Positions 10,431 through 22,944 are shown, counted from the first letter of the stretch. The stretch is 64,000 bases of DNA from Ptychodera flava (GCF_041260155.1 NC_091930.1:15566156-15630155), one strand, 5' to 3'. The notes: generated by a model not told the origin, from the sequence alone. Numbers and translations: made by a program.

Positions 10431-11772
10431 TCAGTAATCAAAGAGGATGTTGCGGTCTCTGTCGATTTCAATGATGTTATCCAGTTCGCCATACACCAGT
10501 AAATTCACAGTAATTGGCAGGGCTTGTCTGAACTGCAGTTCGATGCCCAGGTTGCCTTCTTGACCAGGTTCAAATGTCCTCCGTCGGCAGACAAGTCTGG
10601 TGTGAGATCAAATGCAAACAGTGTGTATCCATTGTCGTATTCATAGCGATTGATGTTGATTCCTTCATCCCTGCCTATTTTATTAGTCCCAGTAAACAGG
10701 GAATAGTAGGCCATGATGAATGATTGACCACCTGCTTTGGTGAAGTCCAGTTTCAGGGGTTTGCTCGGAACTTGCTTTCCACTGACATTAAGGACCAGCG
10801 ACGTCATGTCGTAATGTTTGAAGTTGAAAGGATTTTTCTTGTATGAACCGTTGAAGGCATCGTTGTCCACCAGACCCAAGACCACACGTTTAGGTAGCTG
10901 TCCCAGAAAGATGTGGTCTTTGTTGAAGGACATGGTGCCTCCAGGAATAGACAGAACCTTCATCACACAACGATGTATGGGATATTTGGACGGTCCCTGC
11001 TTTAAAGCTTCTGCATGACCCAGCTGTACCGATGGACTGAGTTTTATTTTCTGCTCATCAGTAGTGTGGCTTCGGTGACTACAGCTTTGAAGCCTGGATT
11101 TTCTGCAGAGCTCACAAGGGAGAAGGCATTCTTGCTTCTATTGAGTTTGAGACGTAATTCGACACCATTCATTAGATACTTGGGCTGAAAGAAGAGATCC
11201 GAATGGATGGGTCCTACCATATCGACAACTTGACTGCCCGACGTGAAGGCATATCGGTTTTTCAGTCCCTTGTTCACTTCTCCACCTTCTTTAGTGGGGT
11301 CCACTTCGTCCATTTTCAAGTGATAGTCCTTGAAGAAGAGGGCTGAACCAATATGGGTGTCTTTGGCCTCCTTACCATAATTCAACAAGGTCTCCAACAA
11401 GGCTCGGTAGGGGTAAGTAGGGGAAGGGTTGGATATCATTTTGCCATTGAGGTGTACATCCACCTGGCTGAACAGTGAATGCAGCCACAAGTTGACGGGA
11501 CCCACTGCTGCATCTGCACCGAGGTTAGTACCATCAACTTTTGTAATCTTGGCCTTGATCAGAAGGAGTGTCGAGGACAGATCGATGTAGTCTTCCCCTG
11601 AACCCGAAATCACAAATTCGATGGGTCCCGATTCCACAATGTGGGTCAGGGGATGCACTTCTTCCCATTGTCCCTCTTCCACACTGGTCTGCGTTGGAGG
11701 AACTGTGAACAAGTCAAGTTCACTCTTGGTGCACTCGCAGGAGTGTTCGTGAAGAAATGCCATGTTAGTCAA
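10431..11772 (-). pseudogene. MCP: Major capsid protein (double jelly-roll, hexon-like), frameshifted twice
   Basis: The first frame (11772-11044) begins near MTNMAFLHEH and contains strands typical of the Polinton major capsid protein (GPIEFVISGSGEDYIDL, NLWLHSLFSQVDVHLNGK). The second (about 11043-10560) carries HIFLGQLPKRVVLGLVDNDA. The third (about 10555-10431) carries the characteristic ending VYGELDNIIEIDRDRNILFD. The first shift falls in an A-rich run near 11045, the second near 10555. Combined length is about 440 residues, close to the family norm. The start could also be the Met at 11760-11762 or nearby. The pVI-like gene lies upstream and the protease downstream. Confidence 0.92.
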
Positions 11773-11841
11773 AAATGTCAGGAGATCTTCTCTTTCGCTT
11801 GGCTTTGGAGGAAATGACTCTTCGTTTCGGAGTTTTACGTT

Positions 11842-12186
11842 TTATACTACCGCCGCCTTGGGGAACTGAGTATCTGGAACCCCTGCTGCCATCAACTGTT
11901 TCCCGGCTTCCATCAACCGTCGTTTTGCCGAGTGCTTGATGTTACGTCCACTGAGTGCATCCCCTGCAATGTTGAGTCCCGTTTTCAACATCTGTCTCCC
12001 TAAGACTTTGGCACCTTGTTTGAGCAGTGGTGTGGCTGCACGGAAGAGGCCTCCTAAAATACCGCCCAAGCCATATCCTCTCTGCACGGCTGCCCCCTGG
12101 AACGATGCTCCATTTCCCACCTGATCCAAATAAAACTTCTTGTATGTGGCCGGATTGCTTTCATAGATTTTACGTCTATACGGCAT
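11842..12186 (-). CDS. Adenovirus pVI/pX-like small capsid protein
   Basis: An intact ORF of 114 residues. The N-terminus is basic (MPYRRKIYESNPATYKKFY). Residues about 38-75 form a glycine-rich then amphipathic segment (GYGLGGILGGLFRAATPLLK), and basic stretches follow. Equivalents in Polintons and adintoviruses are compared with adenovirus pVI or pX, which act in membrane lysis or genome packing. Its position between penton-like and major capsid genes fits. Low sequence complexity makes the exact homology uncertain. Confidence 0.7.
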   Translation of the reverse strand: MPYRRKIYESNPATYKKFYLDQVGNGASFQGAAVQRGYGLGGILGGLFRAATPLLKQGAKVLGRQMLKTGLNIAGDALSGRNIKHSAKRRLMEAGKQLMAAGVPDTQFPKAAVV

Positions 12187-12194
12187 GGTTCAGG

Positions 12195-12933
12195 CTACAA
12201 TAGTGTAGGGCGTCGTTTTCTGAAGGCTAGTGTCACGATCACTTTCCCACCTTGAAATGGCACTTTCTGACCCATGTCGTCTCTTATGTAGACTTCTACC
12301 GTATCAAATTCACGGTTTCTCAGGGGAAGAAAGTATGGCGTGTGGAAGGTGCGGTTGATCATCTGTCCATGGATCCCTTCCACATTTTCTATTCTCAACA
12401 GGGGTGCAAAGGTATCTCCCACCAACTGGTCGTCCACTAGGTCGCAATACACATACAGAGAAGAGAGGTTTGGAACACTGAACATGAAAGGTGCATCGTT
12501 CTTCTGCCTCAAGATGGTATTGGGATAAAATCCCATGATTTCAGCCAGACCTGGTAGAAAGTAGAGGCTGGTACCCTCACTCACATCAGCGGTTACTTTT
12601 CTTGATACCGGGTCAAATGTCAATTGGACGTTGTCGGGTAAACCTTGCTCTCTCAGAGTGGTCAGTATACTTCCAAAATCATCGTAGTAACCTGCAGGTA
12701 TTTTGACAAGTGTTTTTCCTATGGTCTTGAATTTCGTACGCCAGCACGTTTCTGCCCTCGACCACATTGTACCAAGAGAAAGGGTAGTGTATGTCCATCA
12801 AGGCCACTTCCCAGTTGCCCCGCAGAGAAATGTGTTTGGGTAATTTCACAGTGTAGCCTGTCACTGCATTGTCTGGGAAAACATCCATCGATGCACTGCT
12901 CGGTAGTGTCATGAAAAACGGATGTTCAGCCAT
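12195..12933 (-). pseudogene. Minor capsid protein (penton-like, single jelly-roll), frameshifted
   Basis: From ATG at 12933 the first frame has FFMTLPSSASMDVFPDN, then VTGYTVKLPKHISLRGNWEV and DIHYPFSWYNV, the conserved start of Polinton penton-like proteins. The rest, from about 12740 to 12195, lies in another frame and includes LYVYCDLVDDQLVGD and the basic ending AFRKRR. A single-base shift near 12740 separates them. The combined length of about 245 residues fits the family. It would form the vertices of the capsid. It starts about 50 bp after the integrase stop and ends 9 bp before the pVI-like start. Confidence 0.88.
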
Positions 12934-12981
12934 GATGAAAGTGGGGATCAGACTGTGAGTCTCCGAACAGAGTCATCCCTC

Positions 12982-14086
12982 TTATAGTTTTGCCAGATCC
13001 CTGACCCAACTATTGAATTGGATGGCCAACCATACCACTTGACCAGGTATTCAGTCTTGCCCTTTCTCTTTCTTGTTTTGAGTATTTTTTCCACTCTGAA
13101 GACGTCGTCCTCTTTCTTGACGACTTTTTGTAGTTCTTGTCATAGAAAGTACCTTCTAATCCTCCTCATCAAAATCTTTCAGCTTGTAAAGGTGTGGTCG
13201 ACTTGAGATCCTTTTCGACACAGTGAAGATTTCTTCTGTCCAATTTGGCAGGTAACCCTTCTTGAACATACATTTATTTTTGCTGGTTCTCACTTGTTCT
13301 CCCACACTGAATTTGAATTTCACCGTTTTGTGTTCATAGTCACTGTACAGAGTATCCAAGACTTCTTTTTCGTTGGTCTTGTTGACAGACGCTGGTTTTC
13401 TCTTGATTCTGCTATGCAAAGTGTTAATGTAAGCACCGATAGGTAGTTTTTAGGGTGTTGTTTCGGGTTAAGTACTTCCAAATTTTAATTTTCAGGGTAC
13501 GATTGAAACGTTCAACCACAGAAGCTTTGGTTTCGTTTCCGGTGGTGAAAAATTGAATGTCTTCACTCTTCAGAAATTTCTGAAATAGGTGGTTCACGAA
13601 TTCTTTGCCTTGATCTGTTTGTAGTTTTTCTGGTTTTCGTCCAGTCTTCAAAATCTGTTCAAACGCTGCCACCAAAGTGGCTCCTCGTTTGTCTTTCAAG
13701 GGAATGGCCCAGGCATACTTGGATAAAATATCAATGCAGGTGAGGATGTATCGGAACCCTGAATTGTATTTTGCTAGTGAACTGACATCCGCAAGATCAG
13801 ATTGCCACTGTTGATCCATTCCACCGACAATTACTCTAGCCCTTGGAAACTTCCACCTCACTGGTTTGTGTAATGTGTAAGTGTCCTGATGTTGCATCCA
13901 TTCTCTCACTTTCTGACGGGTGGTCTTTATTCCCTCCTCTTTTGCAGCACGGTAAACAGCATCGATTCCTCCAAAACTTGCGGAATGACTTGGATCGTAA
14001 TACACCTGGCTTAGGTGCTGATCCAAGTCCGTCAATTTCGTCACAGGTTTCATGTTTGATGACGATGGATCCAGAGCAGCATGCAC
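12982..14086 (-). pseudogene. INT: Retrovirus-like DDE integrase with C-terminal chromodomain, frameshifted
   Basis: The catalytic core is intact in 14086-13424: first Asp in QWQSDLADVS, second in LQTDQGKEF and Glu in VVERFNRTLK. A small deletion or shift near 13425 ends this frame. The C-terminal region continues in 13419-13156 (GEQVRTSKN, WTEEIFTVSKR), and a chromodomain follows around 13110-12982 (VEKILKTRKRKGKTEYLVKWYGW) in yet another frame. The stop for the expected frame is at 12982-12984. The enzyme inserts the element and makes the 6-bp duplication; the chromodomain may guide it to chromatin marks. The start is taken at 14086, but a downstream Met is possible. Confidence 0.9.
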
Positions 14087-14196
14087 AGAGGCACCTCACC
14101 CGTTTGAGGACATCGCCAAGGGATAGAGAAGGTGGACAACACTCCATGACAGAGGTCTCCTTTGGAATGACTATCATCAAATTGTCGAGTGATGTT

Positions 14197-15029
14197 TTAA
14201 AAGTTGAGCCAATTCCCTGTCATGGATGGTCGATGTTGCGGTCTTCCAGCGGTTGAAATGACAGGACGTATCTCCCTCCTTATCTTTTTCTTTTTGGCGG
14301 ATGATTGTCCAGCAAATACTCCATGATCACCGTCTTCATCATCATCACCTCTTGGCTGAAACAATCCTTTTGATTTTCGCTGAGACTGAATCCAGTTCCA
14401 TCTTTCCTTGTTGCCAATCAGATCTTGGGGTACATTCATGTCAGACAGCACTCGGGCAAATTGTTGCCACCCTCTAGGAGTGAAGGTTTCCTCCGACGTA
14501 AGGTGTCGTTGATGAGGTCTACCATATGAGTTCCAGGTAAGGGGTTGCCGTCGTACGTTAATTCCCCTTTCTCATTCCAATCCACGGAGTCATGCTGTTT
14601 CACTTTCTGAAGGAGCAAGTGTGCTTTTCGTCGGAGGGATTTTGGCACACTTTCCATCACATCCTGCTCCACACTACCCAAGGGCTTTGGCTTGTCTATG
14701 CCTTCCTCTTCCGTGCCCTTAGCTAATGGAGACCCTGAAGAAAACACAGCGGTAGTGGTACCCGTTGAAGTTTCAGAGGGGAGGATGCTGATTTGAACAG
14801 GTTCCTTCCTTTTATCAATGTAAGCCCTGTACTGCTGAAGAGTCTGTTGGTACAGTTTTGCCTTTTCATCATCGGTGATGTCTTCTCTTTCCAAGATTTG
14901 TTGCATCTCCCGATCGAGAGAGGACAGCATCTTCGTCACAGGGTTTGTTGTTTGATTCTGCTGTAGTTGTATGGTATCTAGTAATTCCTGTGGCACAAGT
15001 GCCATCTTCTTGGCATGTTCCATGGGCAT
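14197..15029 (-). pseudogene. Conserved Polinton-associated coiled-coil protein, function unknown
   Basis: From 15029 the sequence has MALVPQELLDTIQLQQ, a helical coiled-coil region (SLDREMQQILEREDITDDEK), a Ser/Thr-rich middle, and then KSLRRKAHLLLQKVKQHDSV with GELTYDGNPLPGTHMVDLIN. Near 14450 the frame changes, and the last 70-80 residues continue to 14197 with a basic, KKKKIRRE-containing tail. I recognise it as a type of protein that recurs beside the Polinton integrase in invertebrates, but no biochemical role is known to me. A virion or DNA-binding role is only a guess from the basic tail. Confidence 0.6.
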
Positions 15030-15038
15030 GGTGACAAT

Positions 15039-15363
15039 TCACTTAAAGAGGAGACTTCCCAACACAGACAGCACAGGCCCTATGATGGCTGAGAGAAATA
15101 TACCCTTTGTACAAGTGTCTTCTTCTTCTTTGATGTTGAAGCCTTTTATTTGACAGTGTGCGAAGATGATGTTTGTATTTGCTCAATTTCTTCTTTTGAG
15201 CAGATGACAGTGGAACACTTCCCCGAAGAATGTTCAGACAACATTCACAGAGACAATGGATTAAATCGTTACTGGCTCCCTCGATGATCCCCCTCTGTTG
15301 CTTTGGATTGCCCCTGGCTAACACAGAGAGAAAATGAGCATGTTTTCTCATTCGCTGAGACAT
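15039..15363 (-). pseudogene. Small basic protein with hydrophobic C-terminal tail, frameshifted
   Basis: Starts at ATG 15363 (MSQRMRKHAHFLSVL). It then has NPKQQRGIIEGASNDLIHC, a Cys-rich helix and a strongly basic stretch around KYKHHLRTLSNKRLQ. The last part, a hydrophobic segment resembling a membrane anchor (FLSAIIGPVLSVLGSLLF), is read in a different frame and ends at 15039-15041, so a one-base shift lies near 15090. The length of about 105 residues and position next to the packaging ATPase are typical of a recurring Polinton ORF of unknown function. Confidence 0.55.
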
Positions 15364-15399
15364 GATGAAATGATGGCATTTCATGTCATCATGTCTATT

Positions 15400-16061
15400 T
15401 TATGTTTTCCTGACGTAAACAAAGGCAGTCTCTCCTGGAAAGATGTTCGTGCGCAGGCGAAGGACTTCCGGTGTGTTGGGTTTCAAGTCAATGAGGAGAT
15501 AACCATATGGTTCACGAGAGGCATCGTGAAAGCTTCTTGGATGAAACGGGTGTGTCCTGGGTACATTTGTTTGGCTAAATGAGTGATCTGTGATCCGTCT
15601 CTTGGATTTTTAAACAAGACCAGATAATGTGAATTCAGACTCATGGTTCGAGTCTCTCTGCCTTGATGAAACAGATTTTGTAAGATAAGCATGACAGAGA
15701 GATTACGATGATGAGAACCTTTGGTGAACAGATTGGTAATTCTCTTGTCATTTCCAGTTTCTGACATCAGATCATCAATAATCAATAAGTTGGATTGGTG
15801 AGGGGAAAACATACTGTCCAACTCTTCAGGAATGCCTTCAACAAAATGAATGCTAGGGATAAGGGCAGCCAGTTCCGTATAGGCAGGTTGGTATTCTCCA
15901 TAGCACCAGACAATACACTCAGGTGACGGAAAAATCATAGTTTCCCGTTCCTTCAGCAGTCGTTTGACGAATTCAGTTTTGCCTGACTGTGTGGGTCCAC
16001 ATATGAGAGCAGTGAATGGATGTTGTAGTCTTGCATCTATGATTGACTTGATTGATGTTGT
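15400..16061 (-). pseudogene. ATP: FtsK/HerA-type genome-packaging ATPase, frameshifted near the C-terminus
   Basis: Walker A is GPTQSGKT (about 15965-15990), in the sequence LQHPFTALICGPTQSGKTEF, typical of the Polinton ATPase. Walker B is NLLIIDDLM. These lie in one frame open from 16061 to 15483. The final segment (YGYLLIDLKPNTPEVLRLR, then the end at 15400-15402) is in another frame, with the shift near 15512. There is no ATG before the Walker A motif in the open frame; the expected start region reads Ile-Ile-Asp-Ala, so the start codon may be mutated or reached by splicing. The enzyme would pump DNA into capsids. Confidence 0.9.
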
Positions 16062-16330
16062 TCAGACAGAAGACGAACGATTCGTATCAACTGGCACATC
16101 AATTGATGAGTGTCAGATTGTCTGGCCAGTTTCAAAAATCTCTGTCTTTCAACTTTATCTTCAATATTATGCACTGTGTGAGATGATTTGCCAGTCTTAC
16201 GAGATGTTTGCATGACAACCAGGGTAAGGACAGTTCTTTCGCATTCGTGGCATGGTATACCAAGTTGACCAACTTGATCTTCACCGTGATGGGACTTTTT
16301 GGTTGATTTCCTTTCAGTCAATCTCTCCAC
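16037..16330 (-). CDS. Hypothetical protein upstream of the ATPase
   Basis: An ORF of 97 residues starting MERLTERKSTKKSHHGEDQ, with a short Cys pair (IPCHECE) and a basic, helical C-terminus. It overlaps the start region of the ATPase by about 25 bp and overlaps the small membrane-protein ORF upstream by 17 bp, the compact packing expected of a viral gene cluster. I do not recognise a family. It could be a real small Polinton gene or a chance frame. Confidence 0.45.
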   Translation of the reverse strand: MERLTERKSTKKSHHGEDQVGQLGIPCHECERTVLTLVVMQTSRKTGKSSHTVHNIEDKVERQRFLKLARQSDTHQLMCQLIRIVRLLSEQHQSSQS

Positions 16331-16487
16331 TCAGATCAATGTTTTCATAACATGAGACTGGCTTCCTTTTGAAAAATTTATCATAGATGATGTATGGCAG
16401 CACACACAAATACAGGAAGAACATAGGATTGGAGAAATCTCGATTATTGATGATCAGCTTCAAGAGTGTTTGCAGAATGAGACCCAT
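16314..16487 (-). CDS. Small single-pass membrane protein, unknown
   Basis: A 57-codon ORF starting MGLILQTLLKLIINN. It has a hydrophobic segment (NPMFFLYLCVLPYIIY) followed by basic residues (KFFKRK), the arrangement of a small membrane protein. It is the first ORF of the leftward virion cluster, about 36 bp downstream of a TATAAG sequence. No family is recognised. The start is the only Met before the hydrophobic stretch. Confidence 0.5.
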   Translation of the reverse strand: MGLILQTLLKLIINNRDFSNPMFFLYLCVLPYIIYDKFFKRKPVSCYENIDLSGEID

Positions 16488-16522
16488 CACGTCAAATGAG
16501 CCTTACTCTAAAATGGTACGAG

Positions 16523-16528
16523 CTTATA
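16523..16528 (-). promoter_or_regulatory. Possible TATA box for the virion-gene cluster
   Basis: CTTATA on the plus strand reads TATAAG on the minus strand, about 36 bp before the first ATG of the leftward cluster. The spacing would leave an almost leaderless transcript, so this is tentative. Confidence 0.3.
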
Positions 16529-17537
16529 CTAGAAAGGATGTTCTCATTTCTTGACAGAGGGAGGGCAAAATAAGGCCCGAGGGGCTGAGGGGCCTTCAAA
16601 GGGTCAAGACGGGTGGAGGGAGTCCATAAACAGGGAAAGTGTGATCTCATTCATCGACAAAGACCGATCTTCCTAGGTGGCCCTCGGGGCAGTAGGGCCC
16701 ACTTTTTGGCCTTCGGGGCAATGGGACACACACACATACAAACATACTTCCTCACTCAACAAATGTTTACACATAAACACTCACAAATAAATTCAAACCA
16801 GCCTCTGAATCATTTAAAATAAACTCAATTGATGTCAGTTTATTACTTTACAAAAAGATTAATCAGGAACTTTTGTTTGGTTCACATATAAAAAGTTTTT
16901 AAAGATGAAAGTTGAGATCTACAGATTATTTGAACTCTCTCTCTCAAAAAACGCGAAAACAAATCCAAAGTCAATATCTAAAGTTTCATGGAGTAAAATG
17001 TACATTCTTATCTCTTTCATTTGCAAAATTTCATTTCAAAACTTCTTTTCTCAAAAATTCAAACACATACATTTCAAGACTTTAAAAATGAATGAAATTT
17101 ACAACTCTAATAAACAGAATGATCAGATTTCTTTTTTCTTTAAATTGCCAAAACTACCTGTATACAAGATCACAAGTTTGACATTTTTTTTTGAATAGGA
17201 TTTATACAATAGATTCATTGATTGCTGAAACACACGAGCATTGTGAAAACAGCTTCACTAAAATTCTTTACATTAGCCTCCTCAAACAACTTGAAATGCA
17301 ATACTAAAATACAATGAGTTCATGCCTAAGTATAAACATTGACAATTCTTAAAATTTTCTTTAAATGAGATCTTTAAAACCTCTTGAATTGCAAAATACA
17401 ATACCTTTTTCTGACAAAGCATTCAAAACTAGTTTGATAACACAATGTTTTGAAATACTAGAAAACATTTGCCAAATATTTAGTGACATTCATTAATTGA
17501 TATTTCTTGGGGGGGGGGGTTCAATACAATGTACAAT
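16529..17537. other. Intergenic region of the Maverick, no gene
   Basis: AT-rich sequence between the polymerase 3' end and the virion cluster. Two plus-strand open frames (16613-16822, 16905-17198) have low-complexity Lys/Phe/Asn composition and no family resemblance. A G-tract lies at about 17510-17519. Confidence 0.6.
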
Positions 17538-20500
17538 TTAATAACCGTAGGGAAGAGTTTTGTAATTTCCAATCAGAGCTCTTTTATCATAAACTAGGGC
17601 ATACTTTTTACTTTCGCTTTTGGATACTACATTACATCCAACACGTCGGATTTTGATGGGTCATTCACAGTGACAGTTGATGTTGGACAGGTGGTGACAA
17701 GACGAGTGATGGCATCAAAGTTGACGTCTAAGCTGTTGCGGTAATTTAAGGTGATTCCCCTGACTTTACACAGAGTGGTGTTACCTTTCCTGTCGGGCTG
17801 TGCTAGACAGAAGGCGTAGTTTTTAGCTCCCCCTGACACGAACTTGGTGATGAAATTGCTGGGAGGATCCAGTTCGTTGGTGAGATCACCCAAGTAATCA
17901 CCAAGAGGTGGTTCATACTGGTCTGGTTTGCTGACAAAGATGACTGAATCAGTGTCGAAGTACAAGACCCGTTCACCAATGGCCTCAAGGAGATCGTACA
18001 ACTTCAGACGAGCATAGGCAGTGGTAAATGCAGCGATGACAACATTGGTGTTGACAGCCCCCTCGACAAATTCATCCCGAAGCGTATGTTGAACAGCAAC
18101 CATGTCGTCATTGACGAAAGACAAGTTGTTGACAATGTGTTGTTCACTTGTAAGCAGGCGGAAGAGTTCTGCAGGTTCTTTGATATACTGCAGCTGTGGA
18201 AAGTTGTTGCGTTGTGCAAACTTGCCCCACATAGAATTCAGCATTAGTTTTGCCAATGCTCGTTGGCCTGGATTTCGGTGAATCTTTGTCTTGTCAAGAA
18301 GGATTCCCTCTCTGTCATAGTACTCACGGATGTACCGATCTTGGTCATCTTCTGTCTGACACCATGAAGGCCACCACTACTCTCTTGTTTCAACTTTAAG
18401 AAAGTGTTGATGTAATCGGTAAAGAGCCCACCTGTGTGCGATTCTGTGTTGTACACTTCTCTTTCTCTGTAGTGCCATACCTCAAACACTTTGATGATCT
18501 TGTACCCCTTCTCGACAGCTTTGGCTAATTCGGGTGTTGTCCAAGTTCCACGAAGGACCGCTGTTCGTCATTATGCTCACATGGTGACTGTTGTTTGGTG
18601 TCTGCACAACTTCTGCAAAGGGGAAACATCAGCTTCTTTTCCACTCGGAGGGGGAGAACAGGAAAGTAGAGTTTTTCGAGGAGGCAGAACTCGACATTTC
18701 GCCAGACCAAAGTATGATTGAACGGGGAGTACAATGTTCTTGGTGCGGACTTTCGGATGTTTGATAGGGTACTTACAGTACTTGTTGACGTAGGGGTAAA
18801 GGCTGGTGAAATCCACGTAGTGAATTTCTTCATCATCAACACATTCGTGGTATAGTGTAGTGGCATTGGTTCTACCGCCAAAGAATGCATCTCGTGGATG
18901 AAGGGGCTCCTGTAGGTCAAGTGACTTGACGAATTCTTGCAGTTCTTGGTTTTCATGAATTTCTTTCTTGAAGTCACACTCCCACTTTTCGATCACTCTA
19001 AAGCCATGGCACGTAGAAATCGCATCTTATCTTGGGTACTTTGGTAAAGGTCTGCCATCGTCTTCTCGACTTTAGTGTTGACAATGTCATGGTCTTCATA
19101 GCATCGAGGACAGCCATGGTAGTAGCAACCATGCATCTCATATACTGTGTTGCTTTCTTCATCATACCCATCTACCCAATAGCGATCAATTTTCTTCTCA
19201 CCTCCATTGTGGACGTGCTGGATGTTGACATCATTCTTGAATGTAATCCATTCTAACCACTGCAATGCAATGACAGATTGATTTCTTCGTTGGATGTACC
19301 CATGGTCTGGAATGACCCCGATGGTATCTTTCTTGAGAAAATTCTTGCGTAAAACGACATTGCAGGCTGATGCGATAGTCACACAATCTCTGAACGGATC
19401 TACACCATTCTGTTGTTTGAATATGTCTTGAAATTTCAAACAACTTCTCCTCAGGATGTCTACATCACTTCTGCAGTAGTCTTCGAGCTCTTGTCTCAGG
19501 TTGAAAGGGCGGTTTTTCAATCTTTCGTCTTCACAACCACTTTAGGAATTTCTCTCTCGCATGCTGTTTTCATACCATCGGGGCCGTAGTATCTGGAATC
19601 TGGGAGAGGACCGATGTAATCTTGATTCTCTGCTGTATTGAAGAAATGGGGGAAGTAGCCTTTGTGCAGTTCATTCAGCTCAAACATGTCAGGAAGTTGA
19701 GCCAAAGCCACAGGTAGAAAATTATAAGAGTCAATGAACTTGATGTTTAAGTTGGGGATGAAGATGCGCATGATTTTGGTTCCATTGATGATGACTTCAG
19801 GTTGAACGTTGTTTTCATGGCAGTATTGCAGTATGAATTGTCCGTCATAACCTTGCAGATTGTGTGCGATGAAAGTACTGACGGCGTTTTCTTCTGTGAG
19901 TGCCCAATCGCAAAACTCTTGCTTGGTGTTAGGACCATAGAACACCTGCTCTGAACATGACTCGGACTGGACAATGCACAAGTTGGGTACATGGACGCCC
20001 CCATCTTGGGTACATTCAAAATCAAAGAAATAGTACTTCATCTCTTCTTCACTGTCCTCTTCGTCTCCTTCTTCAGCTTCAAAGTCGAATAAGTCAACAT
20101 CATCGTCATGAATACTATCTCTGGTGGACTTCTTCTTCTTCTTTTTCACGTGGATGGGCTGGATGTAGCATAAATGGTCACTGTCTTGGTACAGTCTACA
20201 TACTCTGCAGTATTTTTCACCACATTGTGGTCATTATCTTTCTTTCTGTTTTCCCAATTGATGGTTACACCACACAACTTGCAGCGACGAATGATTTGAC
20301 ATGTTGCATATTGAGCGAGGGGACCAGGTGTTTATGGTTGTTGAAGCATTGTTGACCTCGAAAGTAGCGATGACAATCTTGGCAGTAGACCTGACTATCT
20401 GTTGCTGGACATACAGATGGAACATAGCAACACTTGCAGAAAACTTCACAGATGTGATCATGCTTTTTTTGGTACCCTTTGTGACAATGGTGACAGTAGT

Positions 20501-22068
20501 AGTTTCTCTGTAGAAATGCAGGCATTGACATGATGACATCATAGTGATTGTTATGATGGTACAGGTAAATATTGTGTTCAGCGGTGGTCTTTCCCTGATA
20601 AGCAAGTGAACCCGACGTCTCATCTGAAATAACATGGATTCGATACGATGGAAGGACAGCTTGTAATTTGTCAAGTTCTTCATGTCCACATGGCCCTGAT
20701 GAAATACCTGCTTTGGCAATGAGTTCGGATGCACGTATTGTCTGCTCTTGTCGTCCCTGTCGCACAGAGTTCCATCCTGGATCACTGTGACGGTTGATGT
20801 GGGCTGTTGCTGTAACTATCGCTCATGCACAGCATAATTCATCGGTATTAGTGATGCGAATGATACTTTTCATCAGTTTGAGGCGACGGGCTATGTTGAT
20901 AGGTCTCCATCCCCACTTCTTTCCCGCTCCAACAGGCATGTGCACATGAATGAAGTTGATAGAAACATTCTCATCTAGGGTGAATTCTTCATAGGACTGC
21001 AGGACACGTTCAATTTCGCCCAACACTCTGTCCACAGTCAGTTCTTGAACAGGGGAAAAGGTAACCAGATTTGATAGGGAAGGGACGGACTTTCAAGTGT
21101 AATGCGTACTCTGTCCCTGGGAGAGATGCCATGGGTGAGTCGACTAATAATACTCTCAAACACATCTTGTAGTACTACCATCACTTGCACGAAGCCACGC
21201 ACCGGTTTGGATGTCATTGAATTGTATCTCGTAGTCATGAGCTGTAGCATTGAATTTCTTTACTTGTCGTTCACGGACACGTATGATGCTGTAATACTTT
21301 GCGCCGCTGTCTTCATCTGATGGTGAATCTTCTGACGGCAGGTCATCCGTTGACCCCCCGCCAATCTGACGTGTTGGATGTGATGAGGGGGAAGAACTTT
21401 GTGTGGAAGGCGGATGATTATTTAAGAGGAGGGCCTGCCATTTGGTATTAAATTCTTGGTATTCATGGGGACAGAAGAATTGGATGAACGGCTGAGTATC
21501 TTGAATATTTGAGGGGGAATGAGGAATGTAGGAGTGGCTTTCTGTGATGTGGCTATGATCACTATTACAACTATAAATATCTTCGCTTTGAGAACTAGAG
21601 CTATCACTATAATGACTATCAGTACTATCACTATCATGGGAACTATGACTATCACTGCTATCAGAATTATAACTATTGCTACTATTACAACTGCTATGAG
21701 AATTATAACTACTGCTGCTATTACAACTACTTCTACTACTACCAGTTAATGTTGATGTTGACCCCACAGTACCGTTTTCTTCACTGCTGTTGGTTTCTTC
21801 TTCCCAAGGAAAATCCCACGCTGTCTTGACCAGAACAAGATTTTTCCTCAGCCTGATGTATTGCTTCTTTGGCTTAGCTGTTGTTTGTCTATAAAATAAA
21901 AATAAAACAAAAGTAAGAAAAATAATAATTTACAGAAATGGCGCACCATGAATGAAAACTTCAAAACATTACTATATTGTTCACAACATACAGGACATAC
22001 ATTAGTCAAGAATACAGTTTACTCTTTTTCTATCACTTGAAATGAGCAAGTAGAAAATTATAACTTAC

Positions 22069-22160
22069 CGCAATTGATCTCGATTGACCACTTTATCTTC
22101 ATCATCATCATCATCATCATTATCATCATCATCATCCACACATACAGAGTCATTGACGTC
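22069..22160 (-). other. POLB: POLB upstream exon 2 (acidic)
   Basis: A 92-bp open segment flanked by CTTTAG at its 5' side and GTAAGTTA at its 3' side. It encodes a run of Asp codons (GAT/GAC) followed by DKVVNRDQL. It joins the main exon at 21888 (after TTTTATAG) in the same frame as the Ser-rich N-terminus, and joins the 5' exon at 22945 in phase 0. Concordant splice phases support real introns. Confidence 0.65.
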
Positions 22161-22944
22161 CTAAAGAGGGGATAAAGGTAATTACAATCAGTACAATATG
22201 AATGAGTAAAAAAAATAAAAAATAAAAAATAAACAAAAATTTGTATACTGCGACCACTCTTATGAAAACAGAGAGACACACACACAAAATACTGATAAAG
22301 AATAAATAGAACAAGAATATTGTGTTTACTCTGAACGGTTAGACTGAACACCGGTTTATCTTAAATATCAGCAGGTCACCAATAATTGCTGAATCCATAG
22401 ATAGACATACAATCAACAGTGTAGTACCTCAGTGTACATATCTATCTCTATACAGGCAAGACTCCTGTTAATGTTCTGCGCATTGTTATATGCAAAGATT
22501 CAGGGGGGGGGGGAACTGTTAATCTCACACCATCAGAGGGAGAATACAAAATTACAAATTTCTACATTTGTTTAAAGAAATAATTGTTTTATATTTATAT
22601 TGGAAATCACAGACAGCTTGGAGGGCGAGGGGCAACATCAAACATGCCTGAGAACATTTCATAACTGAGCGATGTTATGTCTTCAATTGATATGTCGACA
22701 CGTCTATGTATGTTTACAAACACTTGATCCAGGTCACACTACACTACTCAGTGTGTCCATGACCGTACGCACACTGAACAAACGTTAATCAGAAATTCGA
22801 AACAATTTTATCACCTGTAAACAGCACTGTGAGCATAACAATGTCACTTCGACACATCGGGCAACCCTGCCCGACAAACACATGCACAAAATCAACCATA
22901 ACGCACAAGGGAATACGTCAGTAGATAAATAAACACACACTCAC

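Noticed and set aside
16613..17198. Two plus-strand frames in the Maverick intergenic region
   Set aside because: Low-complexity composition, no family resemblance, opposite to the neighbouring genes.
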